Source: Commensalibacter intestini A911
GTDB lineage: Bacteria > Pseudomonadota > Alphaproteobacteria > Acetobacterales > Acetobacteraceae
Reading direction: 5' to 3'
Assembly (NCBI RefSeq): GCF_000231445.1
Contig: NZ_AGFR01000003.1
Span: 434,001-498,000 of the forward strand
Length of the DNA: 64,000 bases
How positions within the stretch are numbered: the first letter of the stretch is position 1; each line of letters starts with the position of its first letter. This document shows, piece by piece, positions 17,518 through 27,020 of this stretch. Position numbers and translations under genes: made by a program. The notes beneath the pieces are model-generated. The model ran no database searches, was not told the origin of the DNA, and saw only the letters and a list, made by a program, of their open reading frames with translations.

Positions 17518-18153
17518 TTAAGGGGTTGCAGGGCGACTTAAAGCACTTGTAACTTGTTTCCCAAAATCTTCAATAGTTAATTCACCAACAACAGGTTGGT
17601 TATTGAAAATAAAGGTTGGTGTACTGTCGATTTTATATTTATCTTCAGCTTGTTTGATTTCAGCCAAGATGGCATCCCGTAAAGCAGAATCGTTTACCAC
17701 TTGATCAAATGTTGCAGCATTCATGCCTGCAAGTGTTGCATATTTTTGAAGTTCTTTAGCTGGGTCTGCACCTTCTTTAAATGCCCATTGGTCAAGATTG
17801 TCCAAGAGTGCGAACACAAAAGGTTTATATTGGTCGACAGGTAAACTGCGTGCAACAATAGCTGCCATTAATGCAATTTTATCTAAAGGGAAATCTCTGA
17901 AAATATAGTAAACTTTTCCAGTATTAATATATTGTTTTTCAACCTCTGGAAAAACAGTTTGTGCAAAACGTCCACAATGTGCGCAAGTTAAAGAGAACCA
18001 TTCTTGAACATGGACTTTGGCATTTGGATTGCCCAATGCGCGTGGCGCCATGAAATTAGGCGAAATTTGAGCTGCTCTAGCTTGTAAGTTAGAGGCAAAT
18101 AGAGTCACTGCAGGGATTGCAGTGCCTAGAAAAAAACGACGTGTAATTGGCAT
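17518..18153 (-). CDS. DsbA-family thiol:disulfide oxidoreductase with Tat-like signal
   Basis: A 211-residue thioredoxin-fold protein of the DsbA/thioredoxin_4 group, which forms or shuffles disulfides in periplasmic proteins. The active site is C57-A-H-C60 in SLTCAHCGRF; the cis-proline loop is STPTFIFN. The N-terminus carries a twin-arginine motif, T4-R5-R6-F-F-L-G, followed by a hydrophobic stretch and the site ARA-AQ, so export by Tat in a folded state is likely, although Sec use cannot be excluded. It is upstream of smc with a 23-base gap. No DsbB partner is seen in the window. Confidence 0.88.
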   Translation of the reverse strand: MPITRRFFLGTAIPAVTLFASNLQARAAQISPNFMAPRALGNPNAKVHVQEWFSLTCAHCGRFAQTVFPEVEKQYINTGKVYYIFRDFPLDKIALMAAIVARSLPVDQYKPFVFALLDNLDQWAFKEGADPAKELQKYATLAGMNAATFDQVVNDSALRDAILAEIKQAEDKYKIDSTPTFIFNNQPVVGELTIEDFGKQVTSALSRPATP

Positions 18154-18323
18154 AGTCTATTCCAAAAAAGATAAAATAAATATGAAGATATTCTGTTCAA
18201 TTTTAATATAAAAACTGACATTTCTTCTTGCATTTTACCATAAATGCCATAGAGCATCATAAAAAAAATTAATTTTTACTATAAAATATTATTTTTATAA
18301 GAAGACTTTAGAAAATATATAGC

Positions 18324-18668
18324 TTAACCGCCTCGGAAAATGAAGAAAACAGCACCAACAATGCATAGTCCGGCCCAGATATAGTCTAGTTTAAATGATT
18401 GATGCATAAAAAAGATACTAAAGGGAATAAAGACCATTAAGGTAATGGCCTCTTGCATAATTTTTAATTCACCTAACGAAAGTTTTGTATATCCAATACG
18501 ATTAGCAGGAACTTGAATCATATATTCTCCCAAAGCAATGCACCAGCTGATCAACGCAGCAATATACCAAGGTTTGTTTTCCAGTGTTTTTAAATGTCCA
18601 TACCAAGCATAGGTCATAAAAAGATTAGACAAGACCAGCATAGACGCAGTCGTTAACCAAACAGGCAT
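18324..18668 (-). CDS. DUF486 / DMT-type small membrane protein
   Basis: A 114-residue membrane protein with four hydrophobic helices, matching the DUF486 family that is placed in the drug/metabolite transporter superfamily. Typical features are LSNLFMTYAWYGHLK near the start, the central CIALGEYMIQVPANRIGY, and the final helix IWAGLCIVGAVFFIFRG. Function of the family is unknown; comparison with small multidrug exporters suggests a transporter that acts as an oligomer, but this is inference. It is a monocistronic-looking gene between the dsbA-smc unit and the divergent sugar kinase. Confidence 0.85.
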   Translation of the reverse strand: MPVWLTTASMLVLSNLFMTYAWYGHLKTLENKPWYIAALISWCIALGEYMIQVPANRIGYTKLSLGELKIMQEAITLMVFIPFSIFFMHQSFKLDYIWAGLCIVGAVFFIFRGG

Positions 18669-18889
18669 TTGATTTCCTTATAATAAGATGAGTTTAAAAT
18701 ATTTTGAGGATAGGTTGTGTTAAGAAAAAAAATATATGCTAATATCTGCAAATTGTTTTTGTTTTATAATATAAAACTATCACAAATACTCAAGATTACA
18801 GCTTAATTTATATTTTTTTAAATATGGTCCAATAGTAAAAAAAACGTGATATATTGCTTGTCATCATATTTTATCATAGGAGATTTTCA

Positions 18890-19840
18890 ATGATTATTCT
18901 TAGTGGAGATGCTTTAATCGATTTTATTCCAGATAAAACTGAAGACGGGGCAGATTGCTATTGCCCAGCTCCAGGTGGATCATGTGCAAATATTGCTGTT
19001 GCTATTGGTCGTTTAGGGGGGAATGTTGGTTTTATGGGTGGAATTTCTACTGACTTCTTGGGTGAGAAGTTAATGCATTTCCTTGAAACTTCTAATGTGA
19101 ATACAAAATATGTTGCAAGAGGCCCACAACAAACAACCCTTGCTTTCGTGGAGTTGGGGGAAGAAGAGCCTGCATATGCATTTTATGATGAAAATACAGT
19201 CTCACGTCTTTGGGTGCGTTCACAATCTCCTGGATTTACCGATGATGTTAAGTTAATTCATATTGGTTCTACGACTTTGATTGAGCCTCCTGTTTCTGAA
19301 GCCTGTGAACAAATGTTCAGAATCGAAAGAGGCAAACGAATTCTTTCTATTGATCCAAATTGTCGTCCTGGAAATACATTACATCCAGCTGTTTATCGTG
19401 CTCGTATGGCTCGTCTAATTGCGATGGCTGATGTGATTAAGCTTTCTAAATCTGACTTAGAGTTTTTGATGCCAGATACTTCTTTTGATGAAGCGGCTGA
19501 GATGTGGATTTCACAAGGAACCTCTATTGTGATTATTACTCGTGGCAGTCAAGGAGTTCTTTGTTATTTGCCAGGTCATAAAGTCATTACTGTTAAACCA
19601 GATTATATCGATGATGTTGTGGATTCGATCGGTGCTGGGGATACGTTTATGGCTGGAACACTGACCTATTTACAAAAAGAGGGGTTGTTAACCCTTGAAA
19701 CGATTAAAACTATTACGCCAGAACAAATTACAAAAGCGTTAGAATATGCTTCTGTGGCTGCAGCAATGATCTGTCAACGTCGTGGTGCAAACCCACCATG
19801 GGAAAAAGAAGTTGCAGAACGTATTGCATCTAAAAAATAA
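18890..19840 (+). CDS. PfkB-family carbohydrate kinase (fructokinase-like)
   Basis: A 316-residue ribokinase-fold sugar kinase that probably phosphorylates fructose or a related sugar at the expense of ATP, feeding the pentose phosphate pathway. The N-terminal signature is GGSCANIAVAIGRLGG (about residues 26-41), the C-terminal PfkB signature is DSIGAGDTFMAG with the catalytic aspartate in GAGD. I chose ATG at 18890, which has AGGAG seven bases before it; an in-frame TTG at 18854 lies upstream of that Shine-Dalgarno and is not needed. A strong terminator follows at 19854-19892. Substrate specificity cannot be read from the motif alone. Confidence 0.88.
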   Translation: MIILSGDALIDFIPDKTEDGADCYCPAPGGSCANIAVAIGRLGGNVGFMGGISTDFLGEKLMHFLETSNVNTKYVARGPQQTTLAFVELGEEEPAYAFYDENTVSRLWVRSQSPGFTDDVKLIHIGSTTLIEPPVSEACEQMFRIERGKRILSIDPNCRPGNTLHPAVYRARMARLIAMADVIKLSKSDLEFLMPDTSFDEAAEMWISQGTSIVIITRGSQGVLCYLPGHKVITVKPDYIDDVVDSIGAGDTFMAGTLTYLQKEGLLTLETIKTITPEQITKALEYASVAAAMICQRRGANPPWEKEVAERIASKK

Positions 19841-19853
19841 ATAGATGATTGAT

Positions 19854-19892
19854 AAAGAGATAAGGTTTAAATAAAATTTTATCTCTTTTTTT
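19854..19892 (+). terminator. Rho-independent terminator after the sugar kinase
   Basis: Perfect 10-bp stem AAAGAGATAA / TTATCTCTTT with a 15-base loop, followed by a run of T on the plus strand. It starts 13 bases after the kinase stop codon and would also separate the kinase from the convergent corC gene. Confidence 0.8.
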
Positions 19893-19902
19893 ATAAAGCT
19901 TT

Positions 19903-20880
19903 TTAAGAAGATATTTCTTCATTTTTTGTTTCTGCAGAAGCAGGAACAACCCAGTCATTGGGGATATGCATTCTTAAACGGCGAATATGTCTAGGATCAG
20001 CATCAAGGACTCTAAATACTAAGCCACTAGAATGTGTTAGAACTTCACCTTTCGTTGGAACGTGCTCTGCTAATCGGAAAACCAGTCCACCAATGGTATC
20101 AATATCAGAATTGCGTTCTTCCTCAGTTAAGAAAGAGCCAATACGTTTTTCGAGATCTTCTAAATCCATTCTGGCATCTAGATCTAACGTATTTTTATCA
20201 CGTTCGACAATCATTTCAACATCAGGATCATCGTGTTCATCTGCAATGTCACCAACAATAGTCTCGACAAGATCCTCAATGGTGACTAATCCATCAATAC
20301 TGCCATATTCATCAATGACTAAGCCTAGGTGAGTACGGTGCAATCGCATTTGTAGCAATAGATCTAGGATAGGGATCTGAGGAGCAATAAACAGAGGTTG
20401 TCTAAGAATATTAGTAATGTTAAATTCTTCGGGGTTTCCTGTATAAGCCAATAAGTCTTTAACGTGTAACATCCCAGTAATATTATCGAGTTCATTATGA
20501 TAGACAGGCACACGAGAATGATTTTCGTGTCTCATAACTTCTAAGACTTTATCGAGTGTAATCGTATCTTCTATAGCAAAGATATCGGCCCTGGGGACCA
20601 TCACATCATCAGCAGTTTTTCCACGTAACCGTAGAATATTAGAGATGAGTAGTCTTTCTTGAGGGCTTAATTCTTGTGTACTCGTATGTTGTGTTGATTG
20701 GTCATGTGCGTTTTCTTCGTCAACCAAATTTACAATTGATTGACGAAGTGTATGATGTTTATCCTTGTTTACCCATCGAGAAAGAACTGACTTTAATCCT
20801 GCTTGTTTTTGAGCAGGGGCAGGTTGTGTATGCTCAGGTGGAGGAGGAGGGGGATTGGGTGTAAGAGGAGTATGAGTCAT
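19903..20880 (-). CDS. corC: CBS-domain hemolysin-family protein CorC/YbeX
   Basis: A 325-residue cytoplasmic protein with two CBS domains (about residues 85-205, including VPRADIFAIEDT and SRVPVY) followed by a CorC_HlyC transporter-associated domain at the C-terminus (GGLVFRLAEHVPTKGE). Family members are linked to magnesium/cobalt efflux and, with YbeY, to ribosome quality. It has a proline-rich N-terminus (PNPPPPPP) not normally conserved. I chose ATG at 20880, three bases after the ybeY stop, with GGAG nine bases upstream; the in-frame TTG at 20913 would overlap ybeY. Gene order phoH-ybeY-corC is standard; lnt, which often follows, is absent here. Confidence 0.9.
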   Translation of the reverse strand: MTHTPLTPNPPPPPPEHTQPAPAQKQAGLKSVLSRWVNKDKHHTLRQSIVNLVDEENAHDQSTQHTSTQELSPQERLLISNILRLRGKTADDVMVPRADIFAIEDTITLDKVLEVMRHENHSRVPVYHNELDNITGMLHVKDLLAYTGNPEEFNITNILRQPLFIAPQIPILDLLLQMRLHRTHLGLVIDEYGSIDGLVTIEDLVETIVGDIADEHDDPDVEMIVERDKNTLDLDARMDLEDLEKRIGSFLTEEERNSDIDTIGGLVFRLAEHVPTKGEVLTHSSGLVFRVLDADPRHIRRLRMHIPNDWVVPASAETKNEEISS

Positions 20881-20882
20881 GA

Positions 20883-21368
20883 CTATAAACTCCGTAACGG
20901 ATAAAGTTTCCAAGGATTAGGGATGTTGAGTTTTTGTAGTAAGAGGGCTTCTTTCATTTCCATTTCTTTAGCGTCATTAACGTAGATATGATCATATCCT
21001 TGTAAATGTAGCAAACCATGGATCATTAAATGTGCTAAATGATGCATAAAAGGTCTTTTATTTTGTGATGCTTCTTTTTGAATTGTTTGTAATGCAAAAA
21101 TAATATCGCCACCAACCATTCCACCATCAGGTAATTCAAAGGTCAGTACATTCGTTGGCTTGTTTTTTCCTCTAAATTGTCCATTTAATTTTTTTATAGC
21201 AAGGTCATTAGAAAAACATAAATTTGTTTCTTCGGTAATCGGAAGAACTTGATGAATACGATAGATAAGCGGCAATAGTTTCGGCATAAATCGACACCAT
21301 TGTCGTTCTTGTACAATCAGTTTTTCGTTTAGGCTTTGACGAGTTTGATATATAGGTTGCATGAGCAT
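20883..21368 (-). CDS. ybeY: Endoribonuclease YbeY (rRNA maturation factor)
   Basis: YbeY is a zinc-dependent endoribonuclease needed for 16S rRNA 3'-end maturation and ribosome quality control. The 161-residue product shows the metal motif HGLLHLQGYDH (HxxxHxxxxxH) near residues 121-131 and the preceding RGKNKPTNVLTFELP strand typical of the family. Two ATGs are close (21368 and 21362); the first is used here but the evidence does not separate them. It lies 8 bases after phoH and 2 bases before corC, so the three form one unit. Confidence 0.93.
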   Translation of the reverse strand: MLMQPIYQTRQSLNEKLIVQERQWCRFMPKLLPLIYRIHQVLPITEETNLCFSNDLAIKKLNGQFRGKNKPTNVLTFELPDGGMVGGDIIFALQTIQKEASQNKRPFMHHLAHLMIHGLLHLQGYDHIYVNDAKEMEMKEALLLQKLNIPNPWKLYPLRSL

Positions 21369-21376
21369 TTAAAAGA

Positions 21377-22462
21377 TTAGGATTTATGAATGGTGGGACG
21401 CTGTTGGACGTTAGCATCACGTTTATCATATGCTCTGACAATGCGACTGACTAACGGGTGCCTAACAACATCTTGCGCTTGAAAGCGCATAATTTCAATC
21501 CCTGGAATGCCTTCAAGCGTTTCTACGGCGTCTTTTAATCCAGATTTGATATTAGAAGGTAAATCAATTTGACTAACATCCCCAGTAATGACCATTCTGG
21601 AGCCAGGCCCCAAGCGTGTTAAGAACATTTTCATTTGTGCCGTAGTCGTATTTTGTGCTTCGTCTAAAATTACATAAGCATGTTCTAGTGTACGTCCTCG
21701 CATAAAAGCGAGAGGGGCGACTTCAATTTCACCGTTCGTTAAACGCTTGATGACTTGATCCCCAGGCATCATTGCGTGTAACGCATCATATAAAGGACGT
21801 AGATAAGGATCGATTTTTTCTTTCATATCACCCGGTAAGAACCCTAAGCGTTCACCTGCTTCGACGGCTGGGCGAGATAAAATAATACGATCTACTTGAC
21901 CTGAAAGTAACATTGAAACAGCTTGTGCAACGGCAAGGAAAGTTTTTCCTGTTCCTGCTGGGCCAATTCCAAAAACCATTTCATGTTTGAATAAAAGTTT
22001 TAAATATTCAGCTTGCCCCGCAGTGCGCGCAGAAATTGTCCCTCTGCGTGTGGTAATTGTTGGCGCATTACTGGGGATAGGATCATGAGCATCGTCAGAA
22101 TTGAGAAGTTGATCTTGAGTAAAAGAGCTGGTGGCTAAAAGTCCATCTTGTGTCATACGAATGATTGTATTTACGACACTCGAATTAATATCTTTTTGTT
22201 GATAGATATGATTATAAAGGTTGCTTAAAACAGCTTTGCTGAGCTCAACCTGTTGAAGGCCACCTTCAATGACAACATAATTCCCTCTACAGCCTAATTT
22301 AACTTGTAGTTCTTTTTCAAGTTGTGCCAAATAACGATCATGTTCACCAATTAAATGGGCAAGTACAATGTTATCACTAAATTGCAATGTTGATTTCAGA
22401 GTAGATGGATCTAATAACTCTTCTGATACGATAAAAGGGAGGTTATCGGTTTGTTTACTCAA
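21377..22462 (-). CDS. phoH: PhoH-like ATPase YbeZ
   Basis: A 361-residue PhoH-family ATPase with an N-terminal KH-like RNA-binding region (about residues 55-90) and a C-terminal helicase-like P-loop domain. Walker A is GPAGTGKT, Walker B is YVILDEAQNTT, and the arginine-containing LSRPAVEAGE and TGDVSQIDLP segments are typical. It is thought to work with YbeY in RNA processing. The start overlaps the last four bases of miaB (ATGA), so translation is coupled. The order miaB-phoH-ybeY-corC is widespread in proteobacteria. Confidence 0.94.
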   Translation of the reverse strand: MSKQTDNLPFIVSEELLDPSTLKSTLQFSDNIVLAHLIGEHDRYLAQLEKELQVKLGCRGNYVVIEGGLQQVELSKAVLSNLYNHIYQQKDINSSVVNTIIRMTQDGLLATSSFTQDQLLNSDDAHDPIPSNAPTITTRRGTISARTAGQAEYLKLLFKHEMVFGIGPAGTGKTFLAVAQAVSMLLSGQVDRIILSRPAVEAGERLGFLPGDMKEKIDPYLRPLYDALHAMMPGDQVIKRLTNGEIEVAPLAFMRGRTLEHAYVILDEAQNTTTAQMKMFLTRLGPGSRMVITGDVSQIDLPSNIKSGLKDAVETLEGIPGIEIMRFQAQDVVRHPLVSRIVRAYDKRDANVQQRPTIHKS

Positions 22463-23853
22463 TGGGATGTGCTTTCTTTAACAAGAGAACCAGATAAAGA
22501 GAAAGTCATACATTCATCAATTTCAACCATATGTTCTTGACCAATTAAACTCTCATCTCCTTGGGCGTGAACGGCTTGAAGGTAAGGTGACTTTCCTCCG
22601 ATTTGTCCTTCTTTACGTCCTTTATGTGTAAAAAGAACAGGAATTTTGCGTCCAATCATTTCGTGGTTAAATTGGGTTAGTTGATCTTTTAAGACAGCTT
22701 GTAATTCTTGCAAACGAGCATCTTTTTCAGGTTCTGCGACTTGATTGGCAGAAATTGCAGCAGAAGTTCCTGGGCGAGGAGAATATTTAAAAGAAAAAGC
22801 TTGTGCAAATGTAATATCATGAACCAGTTTCATGGTTGCTTTGAAATCTTCGATACTTTCACCTGGATGGCCAATGATAAAGTCAGAGGACAACGCAATG
22901 TCAGGTCTAGCTTTTTTTAATTTATCAATAATTTCATAATATTCTTTGACGGTGTGCCCACGGTTCATTGCTTTTAAAACACGATCTGACCCAGATTGAA
23001 CAGGTAAATGTAGGAAAGGCATCAGGGTAGGTAAATCACGGTGTGCTGCAATAAGAGCGTCACTCATATCGTTGGGATGAGACGTTGTATAACGAATACG
23101 ACTAAGGCCTGGGATTGTTGATAGTTTTTCTGCTAATTTCACTAGATCCCAAATGTTTCCATCGGGTCCTTGGCCATGATAAGCATTGACGTTTTGTCCG
23201 AGTAAAGAAATATCTTTAACGCCAAGTTCGCATAAACGCGTTGCTTCATCAATAATCGCTTGAACTGGACGGCTTTCTTCTGCACCACGCGTATAAGGAA
23301 CGACACAGAAAGAGCAAAACTTATCGCAACCTTCTTGAATTGTTAAGAATGCAGTATGACCTTGGGCTTTTTCTGGGGCAGGTAGAAAGTCAAATTTACT
23401 TTCTGTTGGAAAATCTGTTTCAATGACGTTACCAGACTTGCGCGCTGCTTCTAAAATCATTTTAGGAAGACGATGATACGTTTGAGGGCCTAAGACAACG
23501 TCTACATAAGGAGCACGTTGGACAATAATTTTTCCTTCGGCTTGAGCAACACATCCAGCCACTGCAATTAATGTGGGTTGGCCTTGTTTTTCACGATATT
23601 CTTTGATTTGTCTTAAACGTCCCAGTTCAGAAAATACTTTTTCTGTCGCTTTGTCACGAATATGGCACGTATTTAAGATCAAAACATCGGCTTTTTCAGC
23701 TTCATCTGTCACTTTATAACCCAAAGGACGGAGTAAATCGACCATACGGTTACTGTCATACACATTCATTTGGCATCCCCATGTAATTACATGTAGGTAG
23801 CGTTGTGTCGTTTGTGTAGAGTGAGTTATATTAGAAAAACTGGTATCAGCCAT
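22459..23853 (-). CDS. miaB: tRNA-2-methylthio-N6-dimethylallyladenosine synthase MiaB
   Basis: MiaB is a radical-SAM methylthiotransferase that modifies A37 of tRNAs reading UNN codons. The 464-residue protein has the N-terminal UPF0004 domain with three cluster cysteines (WGCQMN, NTCHIRD, AGCVAQ), the radical-SAM CxxxCxxC motif in CDKFCSFC, and a C-terminal TRAM domain. Length is normal. It begins a minus-strand unit with phoH, ybeY and corC, downstream of pckA; a hairpin with a T-run between pckA and miaB suggests that transcription from pckA mostly ends before it. Confidence 0.97.
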   Translation of the reverse strand: MADTSFSNITHSTQTTQRYLHVITWGCQMNVYDSNRMVDLLRPLGYKVTDEAEKADVLILNTCHIRDKATEKVFSELGRLRQIKEYREKQGQPTLIAVAGCVAQAEGKIIVQRAPYVDVVLGPQTYHRLPKMILEAARKSGNVIETDFPTESKFDFLPAPEKAQGHTAFLTIQEGCDKFCSFCVVPYTRGAEESRPVQAIIDEATRLCELGVKDISLLGQNVNAYHGQGPDGNIWDLVKLAEKLSTIPGLSRIRYTTSHPNDMSDALIAAHRDLPTLMPFLHLPVQSGSDRVLKAMNRGHTVKEYYEIIDKLKKARPDIALSSDFIIGHPGESIEDFKATMKLVHDITFAQAFSFKYSPRPGTSAAISANQVAEPEKDARLQELQAVLKDQLTQFNHEMIGRKIPVLFTHKGRKEGQIGGKSPYLQAVHAQGDESLIGQEHMVEIDECMTFSLSGSLVKESTSH

Positions 23854-23876
23854 TCGGTAAGCAGCCTATTATAAAT

Positions 23877-23929
23877 AAAAAAAGATAGCGAGGATCTTTT
23901 AAGAAGAAAAAATGAACCAAGCTATCTTT
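23877..23929 (-). terminator. Probable terminator of pckA
   Basis: On the minus strand AAAGATAGC and GCTATCTTT form a perfect 9-bp stem around a 31-base loop, followed by TTTTATT. It starts about 30 bases after the pckA stop. The loop is long for an intrinsic terminator, so the call is moderate. Confidence 0.5.
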
Positions 23930-23960
23930 GTATAAAAATAAAGGGGTTGATACAAGTATT

Positions 23961-25697
23961 TTATAGATGTTTTACACTTAAATTAGAGGAAAAAATATCC
24001 CCCTCAAAGCGAATAACTCCTTGTAAACTCTTTGATAGCGTTTCAAAGTGGCTTCTAAAGCGAAGAGCTAAATCTTCTGCCTGTTTGTGATAATCTTGCG
24101 GATTAGTCCAGCAATTCACAGGATTTAAAAGCTCTGTCGGGATTCCAGCGACAGCGCTAGGGATTTGTAACCCGAAATATTTTTCTGTTTCGAAAGTAAC
24201 TTTATTCAAGGAATGATTTAAAGCCATATGCAATAATTGACGCGTATGAGGTAAAGAGAAACGTTTTCCAATACCATAAGGACCACCGCTCCACCCTGTA
24301 TTAATTAACCAACATTGGACTTTAGGGTTTTCTTCTAGGCGTTTCATTAAAAGAGCACCATAGACATCAGGAGATCTTGGTAAAAAAGGTGCGCCGAAAC
24401 ATGGGCTAAAGGTTGCTTTAGGTTCTTTGCTTAATCCACTTTCTGTGCCAGCGATACGCGCTGTATACCCCATTAAGAAATGGAAAATAGCTTGCGCGGT
24501 GGTGAGCTTTGAAATCGGAGGTAAAACACCAAAAGCATCTGCTGTTAGCATAATGATATTCAGCGGTTGCCCACCTTTTCCTGAAGTTGATGCATTTGGA
24601 ATAAAATCAACAGGATAACAAGAGCGGGTATTTTCTGTGAGAGAGTTATTATAAAAATCAGGAGAGCCATCATCATTTAAAATAACGTTTTCTAATACAG
24701 ATCCAAATCGTAAAGAAGCGTCCCAAATTTCTGGTTCTGTTTTTCTACTCAGGTTAATGACTTTTGCATAACATCCACCTTCGATGTTAAAAACCCCTGT
24801 CTTTGACCAACCATGTTCATCATCGCCAATTAAAATACGTTCTGGGTTAGAAGATAATGTGGTTTTCCCTGTTCCTGAAAGGCCAAAGAAAATTGCTACA
24901 TCACCTTCTTTACCAATATTTGCAGAGCAATGCATTGGCAAGATATTTTCAGCAGGAAGTTGCCAGTTCATTGCGGAGAAAATAGATTTTTTGATTTCTC
25001 CAGCATATTGAGTCCCACAAATAACAATTAAACGTTCTTTAAAAGAAGTGGTAATGGCGGTGGGCCCATGCGTGCCACATCGTTCTGCATTTAAATATAG
25101 ATGAGGCGCGTGTAAAATGGTGAAAGGACGTTTGCTATTTTGTTGAATTGCCCCTTTGTCATTTTCATCCAAGTCTTCTGGCCTGATAAACATATTTCTA
25201 GCAAAAAGAGCATGCCAAGCACTGGTCGTAATGAGGCGGATAGGAGTGCAGTAATTGACATCGCGTCCAGCATAGAGATCTTGAATATAAAGAGGTTGCC
25301 CTTGGAGGTATCCGCTGGCTTCGGATAATAGTTGAGTGAAATGTGCAGGAGAGAGCTTATGGTTGATATCTCCCCATTGAATATGGTCGTGAACCTCAGT
25401 TTCATCAACAATAAATTTGTCTTCTGCAGCGCGTCCCGTAAAGCGGCCTGTTTTAACAACAAAAGCACCGTCTTTTGATAAAGAACCTTCTTGGTTTTGA
25501 ATGGCATGTTCCACCAATGCAGGACGAGACAGATTGATATATAATGTTGGTGCTTTGATAATTCCTGTTCCTTGAAGGAAACTGGAAATAGCATTATCGA
25601 TCTGTTCGAGATGACCATGTGTATAGGAAAGGCTAAGCGATGCTCCTGTAACATAAGGTTTAATTACATTATGTGGCAAAGGGGAGGAGTATGTCAT
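23961..25697 (-). CDS. pckA: Phosphoenolpyruvate carboxykinase (ATP)
   Basis: PckA converts oxaloacetate and ATP to phosphoenolpyruvate, the entry step of gluconeogenesis. The 578-residue product contains the P-loop FGLSGTGKTT, the metal/nucleotide motif LIGDDEHGW, the RSCYPVDFIPN segment, and the oxaloacetate-binding region KTGRFTGR near residue 83. It is about 40 residues longer than the E. coli enzyme, mostly at the N-terminus; AAGG eleven bases before the ATG supports the start. In an acetic acid bacterium this gene indicates growth on lactate, acetate or amino acids, consistent with dld elsewhere in the window. Confidence 0.97.
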   Translation of the reverse strand: MTYSSPLPHNVIKPYVTGASLSLSYTHGHLEQIDNAISSFLQGTGIIKAPTLYINLSRPALVEHAIQNQEGSLSKDGAFVVKTGRFTGRAAEDKFIVDETEVHDHIQWGDINHKLSPAHFTQLLSEASGYLQGQPLYIQDLYAGRDVNYCTPIRLITTSAWHALFARNMFIRPEDLDENDKGAIQQNSKRPFTILHAPHLYLNAERCGTHGPTAITTSFKERLIVICGTQYAGEIKKSIFSAMNWQLPAENILPMHCSANIGKEGDVAIFFGLSGTGKTTLSSNPERILIGDDEHGWSKTGVFNIEGGCYAKVINLSRKTEPEIWDASLRFGSVLENVILNDDGSPDFYNNSLTENTRSCYPVDFIPNASTSGKGGQPLNIIMLTADAFGVLPPISKLTTAQAIFHFLMGYTARIAGTESGLSKEPKATFSPCFGAPFLPRSPDVYGALLMKRLEENPKVQCWLINTGWSGGPYGIGKRFSLPHTRQLLHMALNHSLNKVTFETEKYFGLQIPSAVAGIPTELLNPVNCWTNPQDYHKQAEDLALRFRSHFETLSKSLQGVIRFEGDIFSSNLSVKHL

Positions 25698-25726
25698 ATT
25701 TCAAAACCTTAGAGTTTATAAATAAT

Positions 25727-25758
25727 TAGATTCCTTTTAAGTTAATAAAAAGAATCTA
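25727..25758 (-). other. Hairpin between plsC-like gene and pckA
   Basis: TAGATTC and GAATCTA pair, with the inner TTTT/AAAA extending the stem after a one-base mismatch. It lies between the stop of the acyltransferase and the start of pckA on the minus strand. There is no strong T-run after it, so it may be a weak terminator or a leader structure of pckA. Confidence 0.35.
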
Positions 25759-25802
25759 TAAAAATTATCATAAAAATACTTTCATGAGTGAACTGTTAGT
25801 TT

Positions 25803-26879
25803 TTATATTGTTTTATTGATTTCTTCATCAGATTTTCCTTGCCGTAAACAAGCAGTTCCTGTTGTAATGATATCCCATGATTTTTGAGCAAGTTGTTTTC
25901 TATTTTTAAACTCATTTGGATCTAGTGGCTCATGAAAAATAATAGAAGCTCTCATATCAGACCATTTACAAAAATCCCATAAATGTGGGGCCAGTTCCAT
26001 GTCTCCATACCAAGAGTAGACTGGGCGTCGTAGGCGATTAACTGGTAGCATCCCTAAACGATCATATACAATAGATATGGGTTGAATAAGGGGGATTTCA
26101 TAAGAAATATTTTTGCTTATTGGTTTGGCAAGAACAAAAAAAGATGACAAGAATGGTGCAAGATGTGACCCTTCGGTAGAAGTTCCTTCTGGAAATAGGA
26201 TAAGATTTCCGCCATCCTCTAACCTTTTTTCCATCGTCTGTTGTTCTTTAACTGTAGATTGACGCTGTCTGCTTACAAAAAGTACACGCCCTAAACGGCA
26301 TAAAGTACTGATAATAGGCCAAGATCCAATTTCTTCTTTCGCAACAAAAGCACCAGGAGCTAAACCTCCAATAGTAGCAATATCTAACCAAGAAGTATGA
26401 TTTGCAATATAAATAATAGGACGTTTTTTAGTGTTCTTTGTTAATTGTTTGTGTTGTTCTTCGATTTTTCCAAAAATACGTAGATCAATACCTAATAAGC
26501 GACAAATTGTTCGCCAATAAAAGCGTGCGAAGTTAATTTTTGGAGAACCAGGCAGTTTAATAAGCAGACTTTGTAGAGGGATAGATAAAACGGTAAACGT
26601 TAGGATAATTATAATTTTTCTAGTTGCTCTGATTCGTTGGTATAGGTTGGACACACCTGATAAAAAATGAGGGTAAGCAATAGGAAGGTGATGGATATCA
26701 AAATGTAGGAAATTACTTTTAATATTGGAAGAGCGCAAAGAAAGATTGTTCACTTGTGGAGATGAAGGTTTAAAAAAAATATTATGTAATTTTTCTTTTA
26801 AAAAATGTTTATATTTCAAGGTATTACAACTGTTTATTGCTAAGGTTTTTAAGAGGTTATGTCGGTAATTTTCTAGCAT
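25803..26879 (-). CDS. 1-acyl-glycerol-3-phosphate acyltransferase-like protein
   Basis: A 358-residue PlsC-family acyltransferase, likely adding a second acyl chain to lysophosphatidic acid or a similar acceptor at the inner membrane. The catalytic HxxxxD motif is H161-TSWL-D166, and the glycerol-phosphate pocket motif is FPEGTSTEG at residues 229-237. A hydrophobic anchor lies at about 89-109. The first 80 residues precede the usual family start and show no domain; the true start may be downstream, but no better Shine-Dalgarno was found. It could alternatively acylate an ornithine lipid, as some alphaproteobacterial PlsC relatives (OlsA) do; no olsB neighbour supports that. Confidence 0.85.
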   Translation of the reverse strand: MLENYRHNLLKTLAINSCNTLKYKHFLKEKLHNIFFKPSSPQVNNLSLRSSNIKSNFLHFDIHHLPIAYPHFLSGVSNLYQRIRATRKIIIILTFTVLSIPLQSLLIKLPGSPKINFARFYWRTICRLLGIDLRIFGKIEEQHKQLTKNTKKRPIIYIANHTSWLDIATIGGLAPGAFVAKEEIGSWPIISTLCRLGRVLFVSRQRQSTVKEQQTMEKRLEDGGNLILFPEGTSTEGSHLAPFLSSFFVLAKPISKNISYEIPLIQPISIVYDRLGMLPVNRLRRPVYSWYGDMELAPHLWDFCKWSDMRASIIFHEPLDPNEFKNRKQLAQKSWDIITTGTACLRQGKSDEEINKTI

Positions 26880-27020
26880 TCTATAAGAAGTTAAATGGAA
26901 CTACAAGAAGCCGTTTTTTACTATGATATGAAAATGTTGTATATGTGCCACAATAATTTTGATCAGGATATATTTTGTTATAGGGCATCTTTTCTTCATA
27001 ATTATATGTTTTTAAATACT

